Assembly: GCA_964501915.1 (NCBI GenBank) | Contig: CAZCVP010000111.1 | Location: forward strand, 1 to 25,584 | DNA: 25,584 bases | Direction of reading: 5' to 3' | From: CAYFPX01 sp964501915 | GTDB taxonomy: Bacteria > Myxococcota_A > UBA796 > CAJQPC01 | Part shown: positions 14,920 through 23,070 of the stretch, in pieces | How positions within the stretch are numbered: the first letter of the stretch is position 1 | How the letters are laid out: each line of letters opens with the position of its first letter | Translations under genes and position numbers: made by a program | The notes under the pieces: model-generated | Told to the model about the DNA's origin: nothing | The model's input: only the letters and a program-made list of their open reading frames with translations | The model's database searches: none

Positions 14920-14996
14920 TGGTCGGGGTAGCTGGATTCGAACCAGCGGCCTCTTGCTCCCGAAGCAAGCGCGCTACCAGACTGCGCCATACCCCG
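14920..14996 (-). tRNA. tRNA-Pro (anticodon CGG), CCA encoded
   Basis: On the minus strand the cloverleaf is complete. The acceptor CGGGGTA (14996-14990) pairs with TACCCCG (14930-14924). The D arm is GCGC-AGTCTGGTA-GCGC. The anticodon arm is CTTGC-TTCGGGA-GCAAG with anticodon CGG, and the T arm is GCTGG-TTCGAAT-CCAGC. The discriminator A (14923) is followed by CCA at 14922-14920, so the 3' CCA is encoded. It reads CCG proline codons, abundant in this GC-rich genome. No integrase or duplicated tRNA end is visible nearby. Confidence 0.96.
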
Positions 14997-15007
14997 ACGA
15001 CCACCCG

Positions 15008-15036
15008 CATCTACTCCCAGCCCGACCCCCCGTCAA
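15008..15036 (-). promoter_or_regulatory. Candidate sigma-70-type promoter of tRNA-Pro
   Basis: The minus strand shows TTGACG (15036-15031, 5/6 to TTGACA), a 17-base spacer, and TAGATG (15013-15008, 3/6 to TATAAT), ending 11 bases before the mature 5' end of the tRNA. Spacing and placement are right for a stable-RNA promoter; the -10 match is weak. Confidence 0.5.
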
Positions 15037-15061
15037 CTCCAAGCACATCCCCCAGCACCCG

Positions 15062-15088
15062 CGAATGTCGCCCACAGCGACACTCAGG
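15062..15088. repeat. 27-bp palindromic repeat, copy 1
   Basis: Identical over 27 bases to 15113-15139. The core is TGTCGC-CCACA-GCGACA, a 6-bp stem with a 5-base loop, extendable to 9 pairs with one mismatch. It lies between the tRNA-Pro promoter and the 3' end of the MopE lipoprotein gene. It could be a REP-like dispersed element or part of a transcription terminator. Confidence 0.85.
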
Positions 15089-15112
15089 CCTCCACACGGG
15101 TGTGTGAAGCCC

Positions 15113-15139
15113 CGAATGTCGCCCACAGCGACACTCAGG
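15113..15139. repeat. 27-bp palindromic repeat, copy 2
   Basis: Second exact copy in the same orientation, 51 bases from the first. The 24-base spacer contains its own small inverted repeat CACAC-GG-GTGTG (15093-15104). The copy ends 11 bases from the stop of the MopE lipoprotein gene. Two copies only, so this is not a CRISPR array. Confidence 0.85.
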
Positions 15140-15150
15140 GCCGGCGTCGC

Positions 15151-16854
15151 CTACTCCCGGACCTCGAAGAGACCCATCGCCAGCCGATCGTCGCCGCGGG
15201 CGGCCACCATCACGGCGCCGGTCCCCGCAGCCGCCACGGCACACTGCTCCACCGTGGTCATGCCCGTGCCCACCGTGAGCTCGGTCAGCTCGGAGGACAG
15301 GTCGCCGTACCAGATCCGCAGGGTGCCGAGCCCGGTGACCCCGCAGAGGTAGGCCCGGCCCCCGGCGTCGGCCGTCAGGTCCGCCTGGACGATCGAGCCC
15401 GCAGGCTGGTGCCGGAGCCAGGTCGTCTCGTCCCAGAGGAACATGCCCTCGGCGAGGTCGAGCACCAGGGTCCAGCTCACGCCGTGGTGCTGCTCCACCT
15501 CCATCTGGGCGACGGTCCAGGAGTCGATGGGCACGGTCCCGAGGTCCAGCTCACCCTCGAAGTTCCACTCGCCCTCCTCGTCGTAGGTCCCGTGGCTCAC
15601 GCCCTCCTCGCCCTCCACGGTGACCAGCACGGTGTCCGAACCGTCGGCCACCACCTCGCACAGGGGGTAGGCCTCGGCCTCCTCGACGGTGACCAGGTCC
15701 GGAGCCAACGGCACGAAGCTGTCGTAGGGGCTGTCGAAGACGACGAGCTTCCCCGCCGTCGCCTCGCAGGCGACCGCGACCAGGTCGCCCTCGGGGTCCG
15801 CGTGCAGATCGATGGCCGAGTAGGGGTGGTCGGCCTTGTTGTCGAAGACCGAAGCCCCGTAGGTCTCGTTGGGCGGTGGCGGCTGGAACTCGATGGAGTC
15901 GAGGTAGAGGCGCCGCTGGTTCGTGCCCGGCACGTAGAGCGCGCTGGCCCAGACGTACTGGCTCCGCGTCCCGTGGAAGTCGAAGACCTCTCCCATGTTG
16001 CCGGAGCTGGAGTCGAACCCGTAGGAGTAGTCGAACACGGCCCCGGAGGAGAGGTCGAGAGGATCGAAGGCGGTGACGCAGAGGGCGTCGAAGGCCTCGA
16101 AGCCGTCCGAGGGATCGTAGAACTCCTCGGTGCCGTAGCCGACGCTGACCTCGTTGTCCGACCAGGAGATCTCGGGACCGACGAGGCCCGTGAGCTCGAC
16201 GGTGGGACCGTGGGAGAGGAAGAAGCTGTCGACACCGCCGTCACAGTCGACATCGAGCTTGTCTCCGATGACCTCCACCTGGAGAGGGTGGATCAGGGGG
16301 TCGTCGTCGTCGCAGTCGGTCCCGGCCACCTCCCCCTTGGCGAAGCCGTCCCGGTCCTGGTCGTAGTCGTCTCCGCCCAGGCAGTCCCCGTCGATGCCGT
16401 CGTACCAGACCTCCTCCGCGCCAGGATGGGCCGCGGCGACCGTGTCGTCGCAGTCGTCGCCCTCGTAGTCCGAGGAGGTGTAGCCGTCGCCGTCGGCGTC
16501 GTAGTCGTTGCCACCGTCACAGTCCTGATCGAGCCCGTCGTACCAGATCTCCGTGGCCCCGGGGTGGACCTCGGCGTCGGTGTCGTCGCAGTCGTCGCCC
16601 TCGTAGATGGAGGCGGTGTAGCTGTCCTGGTCCTGGTCGAAGTCGTCGTCCTCGGCGCAGTCGGCGTCGATGCCGTCGTACCAGGTCTCCGGCGCCCCGG
16701 GGTAGACGTCGGGATCGCTGTCGTCGCAGTCGCTGCCGCCCTCGTCTGCGGTCAGGAAACCGTCCTGGTCGGCGTCGAGGACCTGGTCGCGCATGTGGTC
16801 GTACTCCTCGGAGTCGACCCAGATGCAGCCGCTCAGGGCCAACAACAGGACCAT
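15151..16854 (-). CDS. MopE-repeat lipoprotein with C-terminal beta domain
   Basis: 567 residues. MVLLLALSGC gives a very short lipoprotein signal (Cys10); the start is supported by GGAGG five bases upstream and a TGATG overlap with the preceding gene. Residues about 25-208 hold five MopE-type Asp/Cys-rich units (DCDDSDPDVYPGAPE, WYDGIDADC and similar). Residues 210-567 form an unrecognised beta-rich domain with repeated short strands (GKLVVFDSPY, RAYLCGVTGLGTLRIWYGDL) that could be a beta-propeller. It is probably anchored on the cell surface. It is the last gene of an overlapping three-gene operon with a PEGA kinase. The upstream open frame continues for 600 codons but only as a shadow of the kinase operon. 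Confidence 0.88.
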   Translation of the reverse strand: MVLLLALSGCIWVDSEEYDHMRDQVLDADQDGFLTADEGGSDCDDSDPDVYPGAPETWYDGIDADCAEDDDFDQDQDSYTASIYEGDDCDDTDAEVHPGATEIWYDGLDQDCDGGNDYDADGDGYTSSDYEGDDCDDTVAAAHPGAEEVWYDGIDGDCLGGDDYDQDRDGFAKGEVAGTDCDDDDPLIHPLQVEVIGDKLDVDCDGGVDSFFLSHGPTVELTGLVGPEISWSDNEVSVGYGTEEFYDPSDGFEAFDALCVTAFDPLDLSSGAVFDYSYGFDSSSGNMGEVFDFHGTRSQYVWASALYVPGTNQRRLYLDSIEFQPPPPNETYGASVFDNKADHPYSAIDLHADPEGDLVAVACEATAGKLVVFDSPYDSFVPLAPDLVTVEEAEAYPLCEVVADGSDTVLVTVEGEEGVSHGTYDEEGEWNFEGELDLGTVPIDSWTVAQMEVEQHHGVSWTLVLDLAEGMFLWDETTWLRHQPAGSIVQADLTADAGGRAYLCGVTGLGTLRIWYGDLSSELTELTVGTGMTTVEQCAVAAAGTGAVMVAARGDDRLAMGLFEVRE

Positions 16855-17744
16855 CAGAACCTCCAGGTGACGAAGAACTCCGCCCCGGTCTTCTTCGGGA
16901 TCACACCGACACCCAACATGCCCGCCCCGAGGGCGCAGAGTCCAATGCCCCCCGCCGCCAGAGCGTTGGTGCGGAGCCGGTACTGGTCGACCTCGTCGAG
17001 GGTGGTGGCCTGGAAGAACTGCTCGTGGCTGATCGCCGCCAGCGCGAGCGCCGCGACCCCGGCCACGGCTCCGATGCCACCGACGGCCATCAAGCCGGTG
17101 CGCCGGCCGCCGCCGCTGCCGCCCTGGATCTCGACCCCACCCGAGGCGCCAGACGCCTCGGAGGTCCGCGGCGCCCGCTTGACCTGGACGGCACCGTCCC
17201 GGGTCACCACGAGACGCTCGCCCGGGGCGACCCGGTGCAGGGTGTTGATCAGGTTGCCGCTGGGCATGCGCACCTGGACGAGGTGCCCGCCAGCGGTGAC
17301 GTCGAGGGGGAAGTCCGGCGACAGGGGCCGGCCATCGACCCAGGCCTCCGCCTCCGTGGGGCCCGTGAACGACCCGTTGGGGGTCCCCAGGGCCGCGGTA
17401 CGGATGTTCTCGTAGATGCTCGACGGACCTTCGCCGAAGACGGGATCGAGCCGGGAGGCCGGCGCGACAGCGACGGCCCTGGCGAACTCGACCTCGGCAC
17501 GGTTGAAGTCCCCGAGGAAGTAGGCCACCGCGCCCGAGAGCTGGTAGAGGCCGGCGAGGGTGAGGGTGTTGACCACCTCGGTCTGGCAGGTGATGCCGTC
17601 CGCCGCCTCCGACGAGAGCCGGTGGGCGTCCTCCAGGCGAACCTCGTCCAGCGCCGCCGAGACCCCGCGCAGCGCTACCCCGAGGTCCACGCAGTCCTGG
17701 GCCAGCGCCGGGGTCGACCCCAGCAGGGACAGGAGGAGCCACAT
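16854..17744 (-). CDS. Exported TPR-like protein with C-terminal membrane segments
   Basis: 296 residues. The N-terminus MWLLLSLLGSTPALA (cut after Ala15) is a signal peptide. Residues about 20-105 are helical and TPR-like (GAVAYFLGDFNRAEVEFARA). Residues about 125-190 form a small beta domain resembling a PEGA-type fold (EAWVDGRPLSPDFPLDV, GGHLVQVRMPSG). Two hydrophobic segments follow at about 213-238 and 262-282. It starts at the last base of the kinase stop (TGATG) and ends in the same way at the next gene, so translation is coupled across all three. This architecture is common in myxobacterial kinase neighbourhoods; its role there is unknown. Confidence 0.82.
   Translation of the reverse strand: MWLLLSLLGSTPALAQDCVDLGVALRGVSAALDEVRLEDAHRLSSEAADGITCQTEVVNTLTLAGLYQLSGAVAYFLGDFNRAEVEFARAVAVAPASRLDPVFGEGPSSIYENIRTAALGTPNGSFTGPTEAEAWVDGRPLSPDFPLDVTAGGHLVQVRMPSGNLINTLHRVAPGERLVVTRDGAVQVKRAPRTSEASGASGGVEIQGGSGGGRRTGLMAVGGIGAVAGVAALALAAISHEQFFQATTLDEVDQYRLRTNALAAGGIGLCALGAGMLGVGVIPKKTGAEFFVTWRF
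16860..16864 (-). promoter_or_regulatory. Ribosome binding site for the MopE lipoprotein gene
   Basis: GGAGG on the minus strand, five bases before ATG 16854 and inside the end of the preceding gene. It fixes the start of the lipoprotein at the TGATG junction. Confidence 0.75.
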
Positions 17745-19561
17745 CAGCGGATGCTGTCCTGGGCCACGTCGTAGACCACCACCGAGCGCTCTCCCTCCTT
17801 GACGACCAGGGTCTTGTACCGCGTGCCCTCCGGTCCCTCGAAGGCCACCCGGTGGGGACCCTCCCGGAGGCTGACCCGCAGCGGGGTGGTGCCGCGGTAG
17901 ACGCCGTCCACGGAGACGGCGATTCCCATCGGCTTCGAAGAGATGGCGATCTCCTGCGGGGGGCCCGTCGGCCTCGGGGCGGGCTCCTCCTCGGCGGCGG
18001 TCTCGGCCGAGGTCCCCGGAGCAGCCTCCTCCCCTGCGGGCTCCTCCGCCGTGCCGGCCTCGACCGCCGGCTCCTCCGCGACGGGTTCCTCCGCGACCGG
18101 CTCCTCGACCCTGGTGGACCTGGCCGACCTCTCTTCCTTGCGAGGGGGCCGGGCACGGGTCCGTGGCGCCACGGTCCGGGTCGACTCGGCCCGGGGCGCT
18201 GGCTTCGACTCCTCCGGCTCCTCGGGCTCGACGAGCTGGGGGGGCTCGGAAGCCTCACGGATGGCCGGTATCTCCGGTTGGACCGAGGTCGTGACCTCGA
18301 GGACGGGCTCGCTCGGCGGCTGACCCAGCAGGCCGATCCCACCGACGAGCAGCACACCCAGCACCACGGCCAGGCCGATCCAGCGACCGAGGCTCGAGGT
18401 CGCCGCCTCTTCCTCCAGGGGAGGAGGCGGAACCCCCAGCCCGACGGGAGCGGTGTCCTCCGTGGAGGGGTCCTCGGCGAAGCTGTCGGAGGTGCTCCTC
18501 GGCCCCTCGAGCAGCACCTCACCCGCCACCAGGGCGGACTCTCCGCGCAGCGCCCGCCCGGCGGTCGTGGCGTCCTCGGAGAGGGTCTGGCCGACGAGCG
18601 CCCCCTCCGTGTCCTCCACGTTGACCGACCGGACCACGCTGGGGATGACGTGGGGCGCCCACTCGTTGAGCCGGGGCCCGACGGTGCGGCGCTCCAGCTC
18701 ACGGCAGCGGGCGACCACCTCCTGCGCCGTGGGGCGGTGGGCCTGGTCGAAGGCCACCATCTGACGGATCAGCTCTTCGAGGTCCTCGGAGGCCAGGGAG
18801 AAGTGGCTGAGGTTCGAGGCCGAGAAGCGCTCGGCCACCAGCGCCTCGTGCATGGCCCGCTGGAGCTTGCACTTCCCGAAGCGCCGCCGGGCCGTCAGCT
18901 CGTAGAGGGTCACGCCGAGCGAGTAGATGTCCGTCGCCGGCGTGTGGGGCAGATCGAGCAGGACCTCGGGCGCCATGTAGGGCATCGACCCCATGCGCAG
19001 GTCCTGGGTGTCCGTCTCGCGCTCCTGGAACTCGGCACGGGCGACGCCGAAGTCGAGGACCTTGACCACCCCGTCGGGGGTGACCCGGATGTTGGAGGGC
19101 TTGATGTCCCGGTGGAGCACACGCAGCGGCTCCCCGGACAGGGTGCTCGGACGGCTCCAGGCGGCGTCCAGGGCCTCGGCCACCCGGCTGATGATGGCGC
19201 AGCAGACGGTCGGGGGGATGGTGGACGACAGGACCCGCGGGTTGATGATCCAGTTCAGGTTGGCCCCGGGCACGTACTCCATCACCACCGACAGCCGCCG
19301 CGCGAGGGTGACGAGGTCCGAGGCCGTGACGATCGAGGGGTGGGAGAGCTGTCCGAGCAGGCGGCCCTCGTCGCGCAGGCGCCGCAGGACCTCCTCGTCC
19401 TCCAGGTAGTCCTCCCGCAAGACCTTCACGGCCACCGGCTTGGCGAAGCCACCGCCGGTGCTCATCTCCGCCAGGTAGACCTCGCCGAAGCCGCCCTTGC
19501 CGATCCGGCGCAGGAAGCGAAAGGTGCGCCAGGCAGCTGGCTTCTGGGAGGTGGGGTCCAT
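17744..19561 (-). CDS. Transmembrane Ser/Thr protein kinase with C-terminal PEGA domain
   Basis: 605 residues. The kinase domain covers about 14-290: glycine loop GKGGFGEVY (21-29), Lys46 in VAVK, Glu65 as candidate alpha-C glutamate, HRDIKPSN (150-157) with catalytic Asp152, DFG (170-172) and MAPE (196-199). All key residues are present, so it should be active. A 100-residue linker leads to one transmembrane helix (about 394-413). Outside the membrane is a Pro/Glu/Arg-rich stretch with EEPVA-type repeats (about 415-530) and a PEGA domain (about 536-600, SVDGVYRGTTPLRVSLREG). This is the usual layout of myxobacterial PknB-type receptor kinases, sensing an envelope signal and phosphorylating cytoplasmic targets. 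The 59-base gap upstream separates it from rpe. Confidence 0.95.
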   Translation of the reverse strand: MDPTSQKPAAWRTFRFLRRIGKGGFGEVYLAEMSTGGGFAKPVAVKVLREDYLEDEEVLRRLRDEGRLLGQLSHPSIVTASDLVTLARRLSVVMEYVPGANLNWIINPRVLSSTIPPTVCCAIISRVAEALDAAWSRPSTLSGEPLRVLHRDIKPSNIRVTPDGVVKVLDFGVARAEFQERETDTQDLRMGSMPYMAPEVLLDLPHTPATDIYSLGVTLYELTARRRFGKCKLQRAMHEALVAERFSASNLSHFSLASEDLEELIRQMVAFDQAHRPTAQEVVARCRELERRTVGPRLNEWAPHVIPSVVRSVNVEDTEGALVGQTLSEDATTAGRALRGESALVAGEVLLEGPRSTSDSFAEDPSTEDTAPVGLGVPPPPLEEEAATSSLGRWIGLAVVLGVLLVGGIGLLGQPPSEPVLEVTTSVQPEIPAIREASEPPQLVEPEEPEESKPAPRAESTRTVAPRTRARPPRKEERSARSTRVEEPVAEEPVAEEPAVEAGTAEEPAGEEAAPGTSAETAAEEEPAPRPTGPPQEIAISSKPMGIAVSVDGVYRGTTPLRVSLREGPHRVAFEGPEGTRYKTLVVKEGERSVVVYDVAQDSIR

Positions 19562-19620
19562 CCGGCCGGAAGTCTACCCTCCCACCGGGCGGGCTCTGGC
19601 CCCGAGATGCCCGGAGAGTG

Positions 19621-20277
19621 TCAGGGCCGCGCGCAGGCCTTGATGCCGGCGATCGCGGCGGCTCGGTCCGCTGCCTTGAACACCCCGGACCCGCTGACCA
19701 GTGCATGGGCACCCGCATCGACGAAGCGCCAGGCGTTGTGGGGCTTCACGCCACCGTCGACCTGGATGACCGTCGCGAGCCCCAGGGCATCGACCCGCTG
19801 CCGGATGGCGCGGATCTTGTCGAAGGCGCCCTCGATGAGAGACTGGCCTCCAAAACCCGGGTTCACCGACATGACCAGCACCTGGTCGAGCATCGGCAGG
19901 ACGTGGTCGAGCACACCCACCGGCGTGTGGGGGTTCAGGGCCACCCCGGCCTTGGCGCCGACGCTGTGGATGTGCTGGATCGACCGGTGCAGGTGGGGAC
20001 AGGCCTCGGCGTGCACGGTGATCCAGTCGGCGCCGGCCTCGCGGAAGTCGGCCACGTAGCGATCGGGCTCCACGATCATCAGGTGCACGTCGAGGGGCAT
20101 CTCCGTGATCGGCCGGAGCGCCTCCACGATCAGGGGACCGATGGTGATGTTGGGCACGAAGCGGCCGTCCATCACGTCGACATGGATCCAGTCGGCGCTG
20201 GAGACCGAGGCGATCTCCTCGCCGAGCTTGGCGAAGTTCGCGCTGAGGATGGACGGGGAGACGATCGGTGTGCTCAC
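19621..20277 (-). CDS. rpe: Ribulose-phosphate 3-epimerase
   Basis: 218 residues, full length. It interconverts ribulose 5-phosphate and xylulose 5-phosphate in the pentose phosphate pathway. The TIM-barrel signatures are SPSILSANF (7-15), IHVDVMDGRFVPN (31-43), DVHLM (63-67), SVNPGFGGQ (137-145) and VDGGV (173-177). The metal and acid/base residues expected from the family are His32, Asp34, His65 and Asp174. It starts with GTG 20277, which overlaps the fmt stop (GTGA, 4 bases), making it the last gene of def-fmt-rpe. Nothing is unusual. Confidence 0.97.
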   Translation of the reverse strand: MSTPIVSPSILSANFAKLGEEIASVSSADWIHVDVMDGRFVPNITIGPLIVEALRPITEMPLDVHLMIVEPDRYVADFREAGADWITVHAEACPHLHRSIQHIHSVGAKAGVALNPHTPVGVLDHVLPMLDQVLVMSVNPGFGGQSLIEGAFDKIRAIRQRVDALGLATVIQVDGGVKPHNAWRFVDAGAHALVSGSGVFKAADRAAAIAGIKACARP

Positions 20278-21191
20278 GACAGGACCTCGCCGGGCTCGAT
20301 GCGGGCGCCATTCGCCAGGACCCCTCCCGGCAGGGCCTTCCTACCCGGGAGCTGACCCTCCAGCACCTCCAGGGCGCCGGTTCCGCAGGCGATCACCAGG
20401 CGCTTCTTCGCCACCAGCACCGTGCCCGGCGGCCCTTCGTGGTCCACGAGGGCCCGGGCCCGCCTGACCTTGAAGCGATCGCCGCGGAAGGTGCACCAGG
20501 ATCCGGGCCTGGGCGCGAAGGCGCGGACCTGGTCGTGCAGGGCCCGGCTGGGGCGGGTCCAGTCGAGGCGGAGGTCCTCGCGGCTCAGGGGCGAGGCGTG
20601 GGTGATGCCCGTGGCCGGCTGGGGCGTGGGGGCGAGCTCCGGCAGGGCCGCCAGGGTCTCCACCACCAGCTCCGCGCTGAGCCGACTCAACCGCTCGCGC
20701 AGCTCGGCACCGGTCTCGTCGGGGGCGATCGGGGTCTCGCGACGCAGCAGCTCCGGTCCCGTGTCCAGCCCTTCGTCCATCTGCATCGTGCAGACGCCGG
20801 TGTGGCTGTCCCCGGCGAGGATCGCCCGCTCGACGGGCGCGGCTCCCCGCCAGCGGGGCAGCAGCGAGCCGTGGGCGTTGACGCAACCCCGCGCCGGCGC
20901 GTCCAGGATCGCCCGGGGCAGGATGCGCCCGTAGGCCACGACCACACCGACCTCGAGGTCCAGCGCCGGGAAGTTCACGGCAAAAGGTCCCGACCGGATG
21001 CCCCGGGGCTGCCGGGTCTCCAGGCCCAGCTCCCGGGCGCGGACCACGACCGGAGGTGGACGCAGCTTCTGGCCCCGGCCGCTGGGACGGTCCGGCTGGG
21101 CCACGACGGTGACCACCTCGTGGCCGGCTTCGACCAGCGCATCCAGGGTGGGCACCGCGTAGGCCGGCGTGCCGAAGAAGGCGATCCGCAT
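20274..21191 (-). CDS. fmt: Methionyl-tRNA formyltransferase
   Basis: 305 residues. It formylates initiator Met-tRNA with 10-formyl-tetrahydrofolate. MRIAFFGTP opens the Rossmann domain. The catalytic block NAHGSLLPRWRGAAPV (105-120) and MQMDEGLDTGP give Asn105, His107 and Asp143, matching the Escherichia coli triad Asn106-His108-Asp144. The C-terminal OB-like domain starts at about 205. It begins 4 bases after the def stop and overlaps rpe by 4 bases. It appears to be an ordinary, intact enzyme. Confidence 0.97.
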   Translation of the reverse strand: MRIAFFGTPAYAVPTLDALVEAGHEVVTVVAQPDRPSGRGQKLRPPPVVVRARELGLETRQPRGIRSGPFAVNFPALDLEVGVVVAYGRILPRAILDAPARGCVNAHGSLLPRWRGAAPVERAILAGDSHTGVCTMQMDEGLDTGPELLRRETPIAPDETGAELRERLSRLSAELVVETLAALPELAPTPQPATGITHASPLSREDLRLDWTRPSRALHDQVRAFAPRPGSWCTFRGDRFKVRRARALVDHEGPPGTVLVAKKRLVIACGTGALEVLEGQLPGRKALPGGVLANGARIEPGEVLS

Positions 21192-21195
21192 CGGC

Positions 21196-21750
21196 TCAGT
21201 CGTACAGCGCTTCCGCTTCGGCCCGCTTGCGCTCCTTGCGGACCTTGCGGATGTAGCGGCTGCGCTTGAGACGGCTGACGCGGTCCAGGATGATCACGCC
21301 CAGGAGGTGGTCGAGCTCGTGCTGGACGATGACCGCGTGGTAGTCGGTGAAGGTCTGCTCGACGGTCTCCCCCAGCGGCGTCCGGTAGCGGACCGTGACC
21401 CAGCGAGGCCGCTCGAAGTACTCCCAGAACTCGGGCACGCTCAGGCAGCCCTCCTCCCAGCGGATCTTCTCCTCGGCCCGGTCGATGACCTCCGGGTTCA
21501 CCAGGCAGACGTTGACGATGCCCTTCTCCGAGCCACCGTCCTCGTCCTCCTCGGGCAGGTCGCAGACGACCAGGCACCTCAGGTCTCCGACCTGCGGAGC
21601 GGCCAGGCCGACGCCCGGAGCCGCGTACATGGTCTCCAGCATGTCGGTCATGTGCCGCTTGAGCTCGGGCCCGAATTCGTCCTCTCGCACGGGGCGTGCG
21701 GGCTCGGAGAGCAGCGGATGCGGAACGGTGAGGATCTCGAGGATGGCCAT
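21196..21750 (-). CDS. def: Peptide deformylase
   Basis: 184 residues. It removes the N-formyl group from nascent proteins. The three motifs are GVGLAAPQVG (46-55), EGCLSVPE (100-107) and QHELDHLLG (143-151), so the metal ligands are Cys102, His144 and His148 and the catalytic residue is Glu145. An acidic insert (PEEDEDGGSEKG, 66-77) and a Lys/Arg-rich C-terminal helix are seen. It is the first gene of def-fmt-rpe, pairing the enzymes that add and remove formyl groups, a common arrangement. Confidence 0.97.
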   Translation of the reverse strand: MAILEILTVPHPLLSEPARPVREDEFGPELKRHMTDMLETMYAAPGVGLAAPQVGDLRCLVVCDLPEEDEDGGSEKGIVNVCLVNPEVIDRAEEKIRWEEGCLSVPEFWEYFERPRWVTVRYRTPLGETVEQTFTDYHAVIVQHELDHLLGVIILDRVSRLKRSRYIRKVRKERKRAEAEALYD

Positions 21751-21816
21751 CGGCCCCAGTCATAACCAGCGCCCCGGCGGGATACGCCACTGAGGAGTAC
21801 CCGATGGGGATCGCCC
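21751..21816. promoter_or_regulatory. Divergent intergenic region between def and the aminotransferase
   Basis: This 66-base gap must hold, or border, promoters for both directions because the flanking genes point outward. TATGAC on the minus strand (around 21769-21774) is a weak -10 candidate for def. No convincing -35 boxes or operator repeats are seen. Confidence 0.4.
21792..21797 (+). promoter_or_regulatory. GAGGAG ribosome binding site of uncertain target
   Basis: GAGGAG is 6 bases before ATG 21804, which opens a different frame, and 19 bases before ATG 21817, the only possible start for the aminotransferase frame after TGA 21790. The aminotransferase itself has only a weak GGGGAT before its ATG. 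Confidence 0.5.
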
Positions 21817-23070
21817 ATGGCCTTCGGCATCATCCCGCGCTTCTCTCCCAGCTTCTCCCCCAAGGAAGCCTGGACCTGTGTGCGCTACCTCTCGCGAAGC
21901 GGCGACGACGAGCCCGTGGTGCGGGCCTTCGAGCAGGAGTTCGCCACCTTCCAGGGCGCCAGGCACGCGGTGATGGTGCCCAGCGCCCGCTACGGTCTCT
22001 ACCTGCTCCTGGAGGGGTGGGGCATCGGCGCTGGCGACGAGGTGATCATCCCGGCGCTGACCTACTTCGCCATCCCCGCCCTCACGAAGTGCACCGGCGC
22101 CACCCCGGTCTTCGCCGACGTCGGCGCCACGACCCACGTGCTGGACCCCGAGGCCTTCCGGGCCGCCATCACGCCGCGCACGAAGGCGGTCATCCCCACC
22201 CACCTCTTCGGCACGCCCTGCGACATGGACGTGATCCGGGCGATCGCCGCCGAGCACGACGTCAAGGTCATCGAGGACAGCGCCCAGTCCACCGGCGCCC
22301 GCTACAAGGGCACCCGCGTGGGACACCTGGGCGACGCCGCCTACTACACCTTCGGCCTCACCAAGAACATCACCACCCTGTCGGGGGCGATGATCACCAC
22401 CGACGACGACGCCCTCGCCGCTCATGTGCGCGGCCGCATCGACCAGGCCACGCCGCGGGCCCTCGGCAAGGCCGTCAAGGAGGCATTGACGGGCACGGCG
22501 ATGATGCTCGCCACCCACCCCTGGGTGTACTGGTGGTCGCTCCACCCGGTCATCCTGGCGGGCAACGCCCTGGGCAAGGACCCGATCCACGACACCTTCG
22601 GCGAGCCGGAGCGCACCTACGACCAGGTCCCGGCCTCGTACCAACAGGCCCGTCCCCGGGCGGTCCAGGCCGCGGTCGGCCGCAACCAGCTCGAGCGCAT
22701 CGACGAGCTGAACGGCTCCCGCGCCCGCAACGGGCGCTTCCTGGACGAGCACCTGCAGAACATCCCAGGGCTGACCTGCCCCAGCTACCCGGAGGGGGCC
22801 GAGCCGATCTACATGTCCTTCGTGGTCCACCACGCCGACCGGGAAGGACTGATGAAGGGCCTGCGCCGGCGAGGAGTGGACACCACCATCGGCTACATGG
22901 CGAACTGTGCCGCCTCGGAGCTCTTCCCCGACGAGGCCGCCGACTGTCCCCACGCCGAGCACGCCTTCCAGGACCTGCTCCACATCCCGGTCCACCCCAA
23001 CCTCCGCCAGGGCGAGCTGACGCAGATGGCCGAGGCGATCCGGGCCGCCTGCATGGAGCTCCAGTCATGA
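21817..23070 (+). CDS. DegT/DnrJ/EryC1/StrS-family PLP aminotransferase
   Basis: 417 residues. This family aminates nucleotide-linked keto-sugars for surface polysaccharides or antibiotics; some members act on other substrates. The N-terminal IPRFSPSFSP is typical. EVIIPALTYFAIPA (75-88), IEDSAQSTGARYKG (152-165, Asp154 expected to contact the PLP nitrogen) and TFGLTKNITTLSGAMI (178-193, Lys183 as the Schiff-base lysine) are seen. The usual GEGG after the lysine is replaced by LSGA. An insert at about 205-250 contains a hydrophobic stretch (MMLATHPWVYWWSLHPVILAG) that may be membrane-associated. No sugar biosynthesis genes are adjacent, so the substrate is open. The stop overlaps ogt by 4 bases (ATGA). 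Confidence 0.92.
   Translation: MAFGIIPRFSPSFSPKEAWTCVRYLSRSGDDEPVVRAFEQEFATFQGARHAVMVPSARYGLYLLLEGWGIGAGDEVIIPALTYFAIPALTKCTGATPVFADVGATTHVLDPEAFRAAITPRTKAVIPTHLFGTPCDMDVIRAIAAEHDVKVIEDSAQSTGARYKGTRVGHLGDAAYYTFGLTKNITTLSGAMITTDDDALAAHVRGRIDQATPRALGKAVKEALTGTAMMLATHPWVYWWSLHPVILAGNALGKDPIHDTFGEPERTYDQVPASYQQARPRAVQAAVGRNQLERIDELNGSRARNGRFLDEHLQNIPGLTCPSYPEGAEPIYMSFVVHHADREGLMKGLRRRGVDTTIGYMANCAASELFPDEAADCPHAEHAFQDLLHIPVHPNLRQGELTQMAEAIRAACMELQS

Noticed and set aside
15062..15139. Possible short CRISPR array
   Set aside because: There are only two repeats, the spacer is 24 bases and itself palindromic, and no cas genes are nearby.
15151..18702. A 1183-codon minus-strand frame that could suggest a kinase-operon fusion protein
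   Set aside because: The upstream 600 codons are Arg/Ser/Pro-rich and out of frame with the clearly recognisable kinase and TPR-like genes. The lipoprotein starts at 16854 with its own GGAGG.
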